In this document: in pieces, positions 52,019-62,359 of the stretch
How positions within the stretch are numbered: position 1 is the stretch's first letter
How the letters are laid out: the number at the start of each line of letters is the position of its first letter
From: Methylobacterium marchantiae
Lineage (GTDB): Bacteria; Pseudomonadota; Alphaproteobacteria; Rhizobiales; Beijerinckiaceae
Assembly: GCF_022179405.1 (NCBI RefSeq)
Contig: NZ_BPQT01000020.1
Location: 1 to 64,000, forward strand
Length of the DNA stretch: 64,000 bases
Reading direction: 5' to 3'
Translations under genes and position numbers: made by a program
Notes under the pieces: generated by a model
Databases searched by the model: none
Seen by the model: the letters and a program-made list of their open reading frames with translations, nothing else
Told to the model about the DNA's origin: nothing

Positions 52019-52219
52019 GTCATCGCCTCGATTGTTCAGAGTGAAAAGCACGGTTCGCCGGGAGGTGTCGGCGATCAGGGTTGATGAGCGGTTACCGGGC
52101 CATGTTCAGCGTGTTAATGAGGCGGCAATGATCGGGCAATAAGTCTCGACTGCCGACCATCTTCCATGCGGCCTCGACACGGCGCGTCCCGCGACTTTTT
52201 TCCCTCTCAAACGGCCTCT

Positions 52220-52912
52220 ATGGCGACGCTTCACCACTCTCCCTTTTGTCCGCACTCGCGCTTCATCCGTCTCGTACTCAGCGAGATGGGCATGGAGCCT
52301 GCGCTCGTGGAGGAGCGGGTGTGGGACCGCCGGGAGTCTTTCTTGCTCATCAACCCGGCAGGTACGACGCCGGTCCTGGTAGAGGAAACGGGGCTTGCCA
52401 TCCCGGGAGCAGGGATCATCGCCGAATATCTCGACGAGACCCGCGGTCTCGGCCTGACCGGACGGCGTCTCCTGCCCGAGACCACCGCTCAGCGCGTGGA
52501 GGTCCGCCGCCTACTTGACTGGTTCCTGGTAAAATTCGACGCGGAAGTGACCGGCTACCTCGTCACCGAAAAGATCTCCAAGCGGTTCATGACCAGTGCC
52601 AACGGCGGCGGTCCGCCAGACATGAACGCCATCCGGGCGGCACGTGCCAATGTGCGTTATCATATGAAATACATCGGCTATCTGATGTCCCGTCGGAAAT
52701 GGATCGCTGGCGATCATCTGACCTATGCGGATCTCGCGGCCGCGGCCCACCTTTCCTGCGTGGATTATCTCGGCGACGTGCCATGGGACGAGGACGAGAC
52801 GGCGAGGGACTGGTACGCGCGGCTGAAGTCGCGCCCCTCGTTCCGGATGCTGCTGGCGGACCGGGTGCCGGGCATGGCGCCGGCCGATCATTACGCGGAC
52901 CTGGATTTCTGA
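52220..52912 (+). CDS. Glutathione S-transferase family protein
   Basis: A 230-residue GST. The thioredoxin-like N domain opens MATLHHSPFCPHSRFIRLVLSEMG, with the PFCPHSR motif giving a Cys/Ser-type catalytic site. The INPAGTTPVLVEETG block is the glutathione site (cis-Pro). The helical C domain contains WIAGDHLTYADLAAAAHLSCVDYL. It overlaps the next gene (queG) by four bases with a CTGA arrangement. Substrate unknown; likely detoxification or redox role. Confidence 0.88.
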   Translation: MATLHHSPFCPHSRFIRLVLSEMGMEPALVEERVWDRRESFLLINPAGTTPVLVEETGLAIPGAGIIAEYLDETRGLGLTGRRLLPETTAQRVEVRRLLDWFLVKFDAEVTGYLVTEKISKRFMTSANGGGPPDMNAIRAARANVRYHMKYIGYLMSRRKWIAGDHLTYADLAAAAHLSCVDYLGDVPWDEDETARDWYARLKSRPSFRMLLADRVPGMAPADHYADLDF

Positions 52913-54126
52913 ACACTCCAGCAGACCTCACTCATCCGAAAGGTAAGCGGGCGGCCGGTCGCCGGCAGCAGCGCAAGATCCTCTCCGGTGATGCCCTGAG
53001 ACAGGCTGTCGAGGCTCGCGCCCGTCATCTCGGCCTCGACTTGGTTCGGGTCACGACACCCGATGCCGTGCCTGCGCTTCGAGAGCGCCTGTCGGCATGG
53101 CTCGCAGCTGGGCACCACGGCGAGATGGCCTGGATGGTGGATCGCGCCGACCAGCGCGCAGATCCGGCGACCCTGTGGCCGGGAGTCCGTAGCGTAGTGA
53201 TGCTCGGCATGACCTACAGCCCCGAGACCAACCCGCTCTCGTTGCTGGCGTTGAAGAATCGCGGCGCCATCGCGGCCTATGCCCAGCGCCGGGATTATCA
53301 CGAGGTTTTGAAGGGTAAGCTCAAGGAGCTCGGCGGTTACCTCTCCGCCAAGGGCGACGTGCGGGTGAAGGTGTTCGTGGATACCGCGCCCGTCATGGAG
53401 AAGCCTCTGGCCGCCGCAGCCGGCCTCGGATGGCAGGGCAAGCACACTGTGTTGATCTCGCGCGAGCATGGAAACTGGCTGCTCCTAGGGGCGATCTACA
53501 CCTCGGCCGATCTGGTGGCCGATAAACCGGAGGACGACCATTGTGGCTCTTGCCGCCGCTGCCTCGACATCTGCCCCACGGCGGCGTTTCCGGCGCCCTA
53601 TCAGCTCGATGCCAGGCGCTGCATCTCCTACCTCACCATAGAACACGAGGGTCCGATCGCACCGGAATTCCGGGACCTCATCGGCAACCGCATCTTCGGC
53701 TGCGACGATTGCCTCGCCATCTGCCCCTGGAACAAGTTCGCCGTGATCGCCGCAGAGGGGCGTCTAGGTGCGCGGGCCGACCTCGCCGCACCGCCGCTCG
53801 CGGAATTGGCGCGACTCGATGATGCGGCCTTCCGGACGCGTTTTGCCGGAACTCCCGTGAAGCGCACGGGGCGCGACCGCTTTCTGCGCAACGTCCTCAT
53901 CGCCATCGGGAATTCGGGCGACGTATCCCTGGCGGTCGAGGCCGAAAGTTGCCTGTCCGACGCGTCGCCGCTGGTGCGCGGCATGGCGGTGTGGGCTCTC
54001 GGTCGCCTTGCCGACGCGGCGGTAGTGCACGACCTTTTCAATCGCTACGCCATCGGCGAAACGGATGCCGATGTCCGCGCGGAATGGCGCGCGGCACGCG
54101 ATTACGTGGGGAATACGGCGGCATGA
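52909..54126 (+). CDS. queG: Epoxyqueuosine reductase QueG
   Basis: A roughly 400-residue B12- and [4Fe-4S]-dependent enzyme that makes queuosine from epoxyqueuosine in tRNA. Cluster motifs are CGSCRRCLDICPTAAF and CDDCLAICPWNKF. The DUF1730 core has GEMAWMVDRADQRADP, TYSPETNPL and FVDTAPVMEKPLAAAAGLGWQGKH. A C-terminal HEAT-like repeat region follows (FLRNVLIAIGNSGD). No ATG, GTG or TTG occurs in frame between the GST stop and the conserved region, so the start is set at a CTG (52909) overlapping the GST stop; this remains doubtful. The ATGA overlap with the next gene indicates coupling. Confidence 0.92.
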   Translation: MNTPADLTHPKGKRAAGRRQQRKILSGDALRQAVEARARHLGLDLVRVTTPDAVPALRERLSAWLAAGHHGEMAWMVDRADQRADPATLWPGVRSVVMLGMTYSPETNPLSLLALKNRGAIAAYAQRRDYHEVLKGKLKELGGYLSAKGDVRVKVFVDTAPVMEKPLAAAAGLGWQGKHTVLISREHGNWLLLGAIYTSADLVADKPEDDHCGSCRRCLDICPTAAFPAPYQLDARRCISYLTIEHEGPIAPEFRDLIGNRIFGCDDCLAICPWNKFAVIAAEGRLGARADLAAPPLAELARLDDAAFRTRFAGTPVKRTGRDRFLRNVLIAIGNSGDVSLAVEAESCLSDASPLVRGMAVWALGRLADAAVVHDLFNRYAIGETDADVRAEWRAARDYVGNTAA

Positions 54127-54986
54127 ACCTCTTCGTCTTCGGTCTGGGTTTCACGGCACGCCGCTTCGTCGAACGCGCGTCCGGACGGTTCGACAGGATC
54201 CGCGCCACCGTCACCGACACGACCCGGCCGGGCGCCGGGTTCGGCGATGTTGTTCTGCGCGGATTCGGTCCCGATGCGGATGACGAGCGGATCGCGGCGG
54301 ACCTCGCCGATACGGACGTGCTGCTGGTCTCGGCGCCGCCGGGACGGGAGGGGGATACGGTGTTGGCGCGTTATCGCGAGGCCATTGAGAAGAGCCGGAT
54401 CGGCTGGATCGGCTATCTCTCCACCATCGGAATCTACGGCGACCAGCAGGGCGCCTGGATCGACGAGACCACGCAGCCCAACCCCACCAAGGGGCGTTCC
54501 CACGGCCGCATCGCCGTGGAAAAGGCCTGGCTCGATCTCGGGGCGCGGACGGGCAAGGCGGTGCAGGTCTTCCGCCTGTCCGGCATCTACGGGCCCGGCC
54601 GCAACCCGATCGTCAAGCTGCGGGAGGGCAAGTCGCAGCGGATTATCAAGCCGGGACAGGTGTTTAACCGCATCCATGTGGACGACATCGCGACGACTCT
54701 GCTCGCTTCCATCGACAGGCCGCGCAACGGCGCGATCTACAACGTCACCGACGACGAGCCGACGGCGCCGCAGGTGGTGACGGAATATGCGGCGGGGCTC
54801 GCCGATCTGCCCCTGCCGCCGGAGATCGATTTCGAGACCGCCGATCTCAGCCCGATGGCGCGCAGCTTCTACGGCGAGAACAAGCGCGTGCGAAACCGCC
54901 TGATCCGCGAGGAACTCGGCGTCGACCTCGCCTATCCGACCTACCGCGAGGGGCTGGCCGCACTGGTCGCGGATGCCTCCATCTGA
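54123..54986 (+). CDS. NAD(P)-binding epimerase-like protein
   Basis: A 287-residue short-chain dehydrogenase/epimerase fold. It begins MNLFVFGLGFTARRFVERAS, where FGLGFTA is a GxGxxA-type dinucleotide site in place of classic GxxGxxG. Middle motifs are YLSTIGIYGDQQGAWIDE and FRLSGIYGPGRNPIVKL, with YGD rather than the canonical YxxxK. A late IYNVTDDEPT block is typical of UDP-sugar epimerase-like proteins. Specific substrate unknown. It starts by overlapping the queG stop (ATGA), so it is translated together with queG. Confidence 0.82.
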   Translation: MNLFVFGLGFTARRFVERASGRFDRIRATVTDTTRPGAGFGDVVLRGFGPDADDERIAADLADTDVLLVSAPPGREGDTVLARYREAIEKSRIGWIGYLSTIGIYGDQQGAWIDETTQPNPTKGRSHGRIAVEKAWLDLGARTGKAVQVFRLSGIYGPGRNPIVKLREGKSQRIIKPGQVFNRIHVDDIATTLLASIDRPRNGAIYNVTDDEPTAPQVVTEYAAGLADLPLPPEIDFETADLSPMARSFYGENKRVRNRLIREELGVDLAYPTYREGLAALVADASI

Positions 54987-55008
54987 CCCCCGGTTCGAGC
55001 TCCATTGC

Positions 55009-55075
55009 GGGCCCCTTCGGTACCGGATTCGGAAGGGCTTCGGTACGGGATTCGGAAGGGCTTCGTACCGGATTC
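55009..55075 (-). repeat. Three tandem 22-23-bp repeats (cluster B), inverted relative to cluster A
   Basis: Units at 55009-55030, 55031-55053 and 55054-55075 share CTTCGGTACCGGATTC-type cores (middle unit CTTCGGTACGGGATTC). Reverse-complemented they match cluster A (38954-39042; core AATCCGGTACNGAAG). The cluster fills most of the gap between the epimerase and OlsB-like genes. Confidence 0.85.
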
Positions 55076-55080
55076 CGCGG

Positions 55081-56136
55081 TCAGGCCGCGCGTTTGTTCG
55101 CGGCCGGGCCGAAATGGCCGATGTAGCGGGCGGCGATGGCCGAGACCGGCAGCACCACGAACACGTCCGTCGTGCCGAACTGGTGGTCGATCACCGCGCC
55201 GTCGCCGAAGGTGGCGCCCACCCGCAGGTATCCCTTGATCAGCGGGGGCAGCGCCTGGAGCGCGGCCTTCGGGTCCACCACCTCGCGCGGCAGACGGTCC
55301 ATGGCGACGTGCCGCCCCGGCAAGGCCCTGGCGCACCAGGGCTCGGGGGCGCGGGCATGGTGGTGGAGGAAGCTCAGGGCGAGGGCGAGCCTGTCGGGGT
55401 CGGTCCCCTCCAGGCTGGCGCAGCCGAGCATGGCGTCGATCCGGTGATGCTGGACATAGGCCCAGATCCCCGCCCAGAGCAGTTCCACCGTGCGCTTGGT
55501 GCGATAGGGCTTGAGCACGCAGGAGCGGCCGAGTTCGAGGAAGCGCTTGCCGGGATGGGCGGCGAGCAGCGGCGCGATGTCGTACTCGCCCGCGGTGTAG
55601 AAGCCGAAATTGCGGTCGGCGGCGTCCTGGCGCAGCAGGCGGTAGGTACCCACCACCTTCGGCCTCGGGCGGCGGAAGGGCTTCGCCTCCGTCGCCGCAT
55701 GGTCGATCACCAGCAGATGGTCGCAAACCGTGTCGTAATCGTCGATGTCCCGCCGCGACAGCAGCGACATGCCCGAGGCGACCGCCGACATCTCCTGGTA
55801 GAACACCTGGTAGCGCAGGCGCTGGGCGCGGCGGATCTCCGAGACGGTGGTGGCGAGGCGCACTTCGAGGTCGCCGATACGCCCGAGGACCGGGTCGAGA
55901 CCCGGAGCGGCGAGCGGTTTCTTCAGGCGCGGCTTGAACTTGATCGGCGTCCCGCCCGGCGGGATCAGCGCCTTCGCACCGAAGCCCGGAAGGCTCGTGA
56001 AACCGGAAAACCCGGCAAAGCCCGCAGTCCCGGCCTCCAGGCGCTTCTGCTTGAAACGGGCGATGGGGGCATGGACATGCGCTTCCCAGCCGTTGAGCCA
56101 CGCCGTGGACGCATCGCGCGCGAAGTTCGGGACCAT
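55081..56136 (-). CDS. GNAT acyltransferase related to ornithine-lipid synthase OlsB
   Basis: A 351-residue protein. The acyltransferase part spans about residues 95-351: EVRLATTVSEIRRAQRLRYQVFYQEM, then KVVGTYRLLRQDAADRNFGFYTAGEYDIAPLL, ELGRSCVLKPYRTKRTVELLWAGI (the conserved ELGRSCV block) and IKGYLRVGATFGDGAVIDHQF. OlsB transfers a hydroxyacyl chain to ornithine in making phosphorus-free membrane lipids. The first 90 residues are an unconserved Pro/Gly-rich leader. OlsA is not adjacent, so an ornithine-lipid role is likely but not certain. Start at ATG 56136. Confidence 0.8.
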   Translation of the reverse strand: MVPNFARDASTAWLNGWEAHVHAPIARFKQKRLEAGTAGFAGFSGFTSLPGFGAKALIPPGGTPIKFKPRLKKPLAAPGLDPVLGRIGDLEVRLATTVSEIRRAQRLRYQVFYQEMSAVASGMSLLSRRDIDDYDTVCDHLLVIDHAATEAKPFRRPRPKVVGTYRLLRQDAADRNFGFYTAGEYDIAPLLAAHPGKRFLELGRSCVLKPYRTKRTVELLWAGIWAYVQHHRIDAMLGCASLEGTDPDRLALALSFLHHHARAPEPWCARALPGRHVAMDRLPREVVDPKAALQALPPLIKGYLRVGATFGDGAVIDHQFGTTDVFVVLPVSAIAARYIGHFGPAANKRAA

Positions 56137-56383
56137 GGTCCAATCCGCTCTGCCAGACCCGCGAGGCCGGCTCCCGATGGAGCGCCGGAGCCTCATGTCG
56201 GCGGGGCCACATCATCACGAAGCCCGAACGCTTTTATGACAGGCTTTTGCGTTTAGCCAGAGATGGTTAGTGAGTGCGGGGAAGGGTGTGGCCCCGGCGG
56301 CTCCATGGGTAGCCGCCGAAGCATCGGCAGGCCGTTCCTTCTCCCCCGAGGGCGGAGAGGAACCGGTCCTTGGCGTCCCGGTC

Positions 56384-56770
56384 TCAGACGAACTGGTTCA
56401 GGCCGGGGATCGAGCCGACGATGGGGCCCATCACGTCCTCGCCGGCCTTCTCGCGGCCGAAGGCGAAGAGTTCGCGGCCGAGTGGCTGCATCTGTCCCAT
56501 GGGAACGCCCGCCGCCATCAGCTTCTGGCCGAGCGCCATCACGCCGCCGCCCATCATGCCGCCGAGCATGCCCATCAGGCCGCCGCCGCCCTCGCCCTCG
56601 TTGGACTGGGCCGCCGCAGCGTCGGCGCCGGGCATCGCCGCGAAGAGCTGGGCGACCTCGGTGGCCGGCCCTTCCTTCTGCAGGAAGGCGAGGATGTGGC
56701 CGATGGCCGTCTGCGCCGTCGCGGCATCGAGACCGGTCACGTTGGTGACGCGGGCGATCAACTCTTCCAT
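56384..56770 (-). CDS. Small Gly/Met-rich protein, DUF2267-like
   Basis: A 128-residue cytoplasmic protein. The N-terminal helices are MEELIARVTNVTGLDAATAQTAIGHILAFLQ, in the style of DUF2267/DUF2780 proteins with short helical repeats. A glycine- and methionine-rich linker (GEGGGGLMGMLGGMMGGGVMAL) is followed by a short helical tail (GRELFAFGREKAG) and SIPGLNQFV. Function unknown. It starts at ATG 56770, five codons inside a longer frame, and diverges from the HerA-like gene. Confidence 0.7.
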   Translation of the reverse strand: MEELIARVTNVTGLDAATAQTAIGHILAFLQKEGPATEVAQLFAAMPGADAAAAQSNEGEGGGGLMGMLGGMMGGGVMALGQKLMAAGVPMGQMQPLGRELFAFGREKAGEDVMGPIVGSIPGLNQFV

Positions 56771-56929
56771 GTGCAAATGCTCCAACGCATGCGGGTCCGT
56801 AGTCCATCCGGCCTGTCCGCGATGAAATCAAGCGCCGGCTCCGGCGGCGCTGGAAAATGCGTGTCGTCGGCGGCATAACGCCAGGGTCGACGCGCTGGGC
56901 GCGACGCGAAGCGGTGGGTTCAGGCGATC

Positions 56930-58450
56930 ATGCAGAGCGACGGCACCATCCTCGTCGGCAAAAGCGGCACCAAGCCGGAGGCGCTCACCCTCAGGCTCGC
57001 CAACCGCCACGGCCTCGTGGCCGGGGCCACCGGCACCGGCAAGACGGTGACGCTCCAGGTCCTGGCCGAGGGCTTCTCCAATGCCGGCGTCCCGGTCTTC
57101 GCCGCCGACATCAAGGGCGACCTGTCCGGGCTGGCGGCGGCCGGCGAATCGAAGCCGGTCTTCGTGAAGCGTGCCGAGGAGCTCGGGATCACCTACGAGC
57201 CCGACCGCTTCCCGGTGGTGTTCTGGGACCTGTTCGGGGCGCAGGGGCACCCGATCCGCTGCACGGTCATCGAGATGGGGCCGCTGCTGCTGGCCCGCCT
57301 GCTCGAACTCAACGACACGCAGGAAGGCGTGCTCAACATCGCCTTCCGCGTCGCCGACGACAACCAATGGCCCGTCCTCGACCTCAAGGACCTGCGCGCG
57401 CTGCTGCTGTTCCTCACCGAGAACCTCAAGGAGATCTCGGGCAAGTACGGCAACGTCTCGGCCGCCTCCGTCGGAGCGATCCAGCGCCAGCTGCTGATGC
57501 TGGAGAACCAGGGCGCCGACCAGTTCTTCGGCGAGCCGGCCCTCGATCTCAACGACTTCATGAAGGTCGACCGCGAGGGGCGCGGGATCGTCAACATCCT
57601 GGCCGCCGACAAGCTGATGCAGCGGCCGCGTCTCTACGCCTCGTTCCTGCTGTGGATGCTGTCGGAACTGTTCGAGCAGCTTCCCGAGGTCGGCGACCTC
57701 GACAAGCCCAAGCTCGTGTTCTTCTTCGACGAGGCGCATCTCCTGTTCGACGGTGCGCCCAAGGCCCTGCTCGATGCGGTGGAACAGGTGGTCCGCCTGA
57801 TCCGCTCCAAGGGCGTCGGCGTCTATTTCGTCACCCAGAACCCCCTCGACGTGCCGGAGACCGTGCTCGGCCAGCTCGGCAACCGGGTCCAGCACGCCCT
57901 GCGCGCCTTCACGCCCCGCGACCAGCGCGCGGTGAAGGCGGCGGCCGAGACCTTCCGCCAGAATCCCGGCTTCGACGTGGCCAAGGCGATCACCGAGCTC
58001 GCCGTCGGCGAGGCCCTGGTGAGTTTCCTCGAAGCCAAGGGCACGCCCTCGGTGGTGGAGCGCGCCCTCATCGCCCCGCCCCAGGGCCGGGTCGGACCGC
58101 TGACGGAGGCGGAGCGCGCCGATCTGATCGCGAAAAGCCCGCTGCGCGGAAAATACGACGAGGCGGTGGACAACGAGAGCGCCTACGAGATCCTGGCCAA
58201 GCGCAAGAACCTCGATTCCGCCCCCGCCGAAGCGGCGCAGCAATCGGAGGGCGGTCTGAGCGGCATGCTCGGCGGGCTGCTGGGCGGCGTGCTCGGCTCG
58301 AAACCCGCCGCCAAGGGCGGCCGCCGCCCGCCGCAGAGCCTGGCCGAACAGGTCATCGGCAACGCCGCCCGCTCCATGGCGCGGACGGTGGGCACGCAGG
58401 TGGGCAATGCGATTTTGCGGAACGTGCTGGGTGGGCTGATGAAGCGGTAG
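56930..58450 (+). CDS. HerA/DUF853-type ATPase (helicase-like)
   Basis: A 506-residue P-loop ATPase of the HerA-FtsK superfamily, DUF853 group. Walker A is AGATGTGKTVTL (about residues 31-42), and Walker B is LVFFFDEAHLLFDG (about 262-275). Other typical blocks are FAADIKGDLSGLA, FWDLFGAQGHPIR and VYFVTQNPLDVPETVLGQLGNR. The C-terminus (about 430-506) is a Gly-rich helical tail. Proteins of this set are predicted DNA pumps or conjugation-like ATPases; the partner nuclease NurA is absent, so its role is unknown. Confidence 0.88.
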   Translation: MQSDGTILVGKSGTKPEALTLRLANRHGLVAGATGTGKTVTLQVLAEGFSNAGVPVFAADIKGDLSGLAAAGESKPVFVKRAEELGITYEPDRFPVVFWDLFGAQGHPIRCTVIEMGPLLLARLLELNDTQEGVLNIAFRVADDNQWPVLDLKDLRALLLFLTENLKEISGKYGNVSAASVGAIQRQLLMLENQGADQFFGEPALDLNDFMKVDREGRGIVNILAADKLMQRPRLYASFLLWMLSELFEQLPEVGDLDKPKLVFFFDEAHLLFDGAPKALLDAVEQVVRLIRSKGVGVYFVTQNPLDVPETVLGQLGNRVQHALRAFTPRDQRAVKAAAETFRQNPGFDVAKAITELAVGEALVSFLEAKGTPSVVERALIAPPQGRVGPLTEAERADLIAKSPLRGKYDEAVDNESAYEILAKRKNLDSAPAEAAQQSEGGLSGMLGGLLGGVLGSKPAAKGGRRPPQSLAEQVIGNAARSMARTVGTQVGNAILRNVLGGLMKR

Positions 58451-58458
58451 GTCGTGCG

Positions 58459-59070
58459 ATGAGGGTGGTGTTCGAAGCGCAGCCCAAGAGCGATAGCTTC
58501 ACAGTCTTCTATGTGGTTCTGACGCTCGGATTTTACCTTCTCCTCGCGTTCAGCTGGGAACTGGATCGCGCATTCAATCTTTTCATCCTCCTCGTTCCGA
58601 TCCTGCTGATCCCTGGGCTGCTCCTCGCCGTCACGCTCCTCGTCGGCCTTACTCTCAACCTTTTCCGGCGCCGCTGGCGGCGAGTTCTATCGGTCCTCAT
58701 GGCACCATTCGCGGCAGCGGTGCCGCTGTTCCTCTGCCAACATCTAGGCCTCACGCCCACTTGGCTACGCTTCACACTCAACCGAAGCCACTATGATGCA
58801 GAAATCGCCCGCATGGTGAGGCAGGCGGACGCCCCCCGACTGAAGGCATTCGATTGGGGAGAGACAGGCGGAGCCGGTTCGACGAACCAATTTCTTACGC
58901 TCGTCTTCGACGAAGCGGGTGAGATCATTCTTTCGGCGGATCAACGTTCCAAACGTTGGCTTGAGCAGGCTCGTCAGGACTGGAGACTCCAGGGTATCCA
59001 CCGAGATGGCGCCAAGGTTAATATTCAGCACCTCGGCGGGCATTTCTACGCCGTGACACAGACCGATTGA
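58459..59070 (+). CDS. Three-to-four-helix membrane protein with C-terminal soluble domain
   Basis: A 203-residue protein of unknown family. Hydrophobic helices lie at about 15-34 (SFTVFYVVLTLGFYLLLAFS), 42-68 (FNLFILLVPILLIPGLLLAVTLLVGLTL, in two parts) and 80-98 (LSVLMAPFAAAVPLFLC). The C-terminal half (about 105-203) is soluble, ending QHLGGHFYAVTQTD. Start is ATG 58459, nine bases after the HerA-like stop, so it may be co-transcribed. Function unknown. Confidence 0.65.
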   Translation: MRVVFEAQPKSDSFTVFYVVLTLGFYLLLAFSWELDRAFNLFILLVPILLIPGLLLAVTLLVGLTLNLFRRRWRRVLSVLMAPFAAAVPLFLCQHLGLTPTWLRFTLNRSHYDAEIARMVRQADAPRLKAFDWGETGGAGSTNQFLTLVFDEAGEIILSADQRSKRWLEQARQDWRLQGIHRDGAKVNIQHLGGHFYAVTQTD

Positions 59071-59203
59071 AGCAAGCGTTGGCGCTCCAAATTTCGATTA
59101 GGATTCCGTTTTGGAGGGCTACTCGCGCGGACCTGCAATGATGCCACGGGCCCTGCGGGCCTCAATGCGATCGCATGACGACTCATGGAGGAGGCGGGCG
59201 CCG

Positions 59204-59773
59204 ATGGCCTTGTCGTTGAAGGAAGCACTCGCACGACGGGACGCGCCAAAGGCCGAGTCCAGCGCCCGTTCCGGTATCCCCGTTCGCCCGCGGCTGCGCA
59301 TGAAAGCCGAGATCGACAAAGCTGACATCGACCGCCCGGTCGACGTTGCCCGTCTCCTCGTCTCGCACGGGGTGTCCCTCAAGCGGGCGCACGGGTTCCT
59401 CCAGCGCATCGCCGCGGGCGACACCGTCGCGGCCCAGATGTGGAGCGAGAATTCCGACGCCCTCGTCGCCGATTTCTCGGATCTCGGCATCGAGGCGGTC
59501 GAGTTGAAGATCCCAGAGGTCAGTCCGAAGGACATCCGGACGCGGTTGAACCTGTCTCAGGCGGATTTCGCGACGGCGTTCGGCTTCGAGCTCGATACGG
59601 TTCAGAATTGGGACCAGGGCCGCAACCGGCCCGACGCCTCCGCGCGCATCCTGCTGGCGATCATTGCGCGCCATCCGTCCATCGTGGAATCGGTGCTGAT
59701 GGAACGCGATGACGTGGGAATCGAAGGACCCCCGAGTGCCTCGCCCGGCATCCCGGCCGCGCCATCGCATTGA
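59204..59773 (+). CDS. XRE/HigA-like helix-turn-helix protein
   Basis: A 189-residue protein. The C-terminal half is an XRE helix-turn-helix (KDIRTRLNLSQADFATAFGFELDTVQNWDQGRNRPDASARILLAIIARHP, about 120-165; key parts LSQADFATAF and VQNWDQGRNRP), the type seen in HigA-like antitoxins. The N-terminal half has a helical region (LLVSHGVSLKRAHGFLQRI) that may be a degenerate dimerisation part. No toxin gene (HigB) is adjacent; upstream is only a membrane protein. The ATG at 59204 has GGAGGAGG 10 bases ahead. It could be a solitary regulator. Confidence 0.8.
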   Translation: MALSLKEALARRDAPKAESSARSGIPVRPRLRMKAEIDKADIDRPVDVARLLVSHGVSLKRAHGFLQRIAAGDTVAAQMWSENSDALVADFSDLGIEAVELKIPEVSPKDIRTRLNLSQADFATAFGFELDTVQNWDQGRNRPDASARILLAIIARHPSIVESVLMERDDVGIEGPPSASPGIPAAPSH

Positions 59774-59937
59774 CAAATCACCCCCCGAGCGCCTATCCAG
59801 CCTCGCAACGCGCGGCTTCCTCGACGAAGTCCGCGCGTTTCGCGTTCGCGCATCGCTCGATCGGTGTCGCGGATGACCTGAACAAGAAGACGGTCCAGGC
59901 GTGAGCCGGAGGCCGGCAGAGAACACGAGAGAGAACG

Positions 59938-60252
59938 ATGTTCGCAGTCATCAAGACGGGCGGCAAGCAATATCGCGTTGCCGCCAACGACACCATCACG
60001 ATCGCCACCCTCGAGGGTGAGCCCGGTTCCGCCGTGACCTTCGGCGATGTCCTGCTGTTCACGAACGGCGAAGGCGCCACCCAGGTCGGCGCGCCGCTCC
60101 TGTCCGGCATCAGCGTCGCCGGCGAGATCGTCAGCCACGGCCGCGACGCCAAGGTCATCGCCTTCAAGAAGCGCCGCCGTCAGAACTCGCGCCGCAAGCG
60201 CGGTCATCGCCAGCACCACACCGTGGTGCGCATCACCGGCATCAGCGCCTGA
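59938..60252 (+). CDS. rplU: 50S ribosomal protein L21
   Basis: A 104-residue large-subunit protein. The start MFAVIKTGGKQYRVAANDTITI and the C-terminal KKRRRQNSRRKRGHRQHHTVVRITGI (basic 23S rRNA-binding stretch) are the family signature. It precedes rpmA by 32 bases in the usual rplU-rpmA order, followed farther on by obgE, the standard ribosome-assembly cluster. Confidence 0.97.
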   Translation: MFAVIKTGGKQYRVAANDTITIATLEGEPGSAVTFGDVLLFTNGEGATQVGAPLLSGISVAGEIVSHGRDAKVIAFKKRRRQNSRRKRGHRQHHTVVRITGISA

Positions 60253-60284
60253 CGTTCTGATCGACACATTCGGAGTGATTTCCC

Positions 60285-60551
60285 ATGGCCCATAAAAAAG
60301 CAGGCGGCTCGTCCCGCAACGGCCGCGACTCGGCCGGTCAGCGCCTCGGCGTGAAGAAGTTCGGTTCCGAGGCCGTCATCGCCGGCAACATCATCGTTCG
60401 CCAGCGCGGCACCAAGTTCCACCCCGGCGTCAATGTCGGCATCGGCACGGATCACACCCTGTTCGCCAAGGCGGATGGCCGCGTGCTGTTCCAGGTGAAG
60501 CGCGGACGCGCCTTCGTCGCCGTCGTGCCGCACCAGGAAGCCGCGGAGTAA
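60285..60551 (+). CDS. rpmA: 50S ribosomal protein L27
   Basis: An 88-residue protein whose N-terminus reaches the peptidyl-transferase centre. It starts [27 protein letters not shown], the invariant L27 opening, and continues [23 protein letters not shown]. No N-terminal cleavage extension is present. A terminator hairpin follows at 60638, so rplU-rpmA form one transcription unit. Confidence 0.97.
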   Translation: MAHKKAGGSSRNGRDSAGQRLGVKKFGSEAVIAGNIIVRQRGTKFHPGVNVGIGTDHTLFAKADGRVLFQVKRGRAFVAVVPHQEAAE

Positions 60552-60637
60552 TCCACGGTCTCCCATTGCGAGGCGACATCCCGCTTCGGGCGGCGCCTTC
60601 GCGAGAATCGACAGGCCGAGAATCGATGGATATCGGA

Positions 60638-60664
60638 GGGAGGATGGCGAACCATCCTCCCTTT
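60638..60664 (+). terminator. Rho-independent terminator after rpmA
   Basis: GGGAGGATGG (60638-60647) pairs perfectly with CCATCCTCCC (60652-60661) around a CGAA tetraloop, followed by TTTC. It lies 87 bases beyond the rpmA stop. Confidence 0.85.
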
Positions 60665-60702
60665 CGTCGTCTGAACGGTGTTGCGTCCGGAAGCGGCCGG
60701 CC

Positions 60703-62296
<1,594 letters not shown>

Positions 62297-62359
62297 GCGA
62301 CGGTCCTCCTGCGATGTGCTAGCATGCCGGTCGTCCCAGCTAGCGGGCGAGAACGTGTC

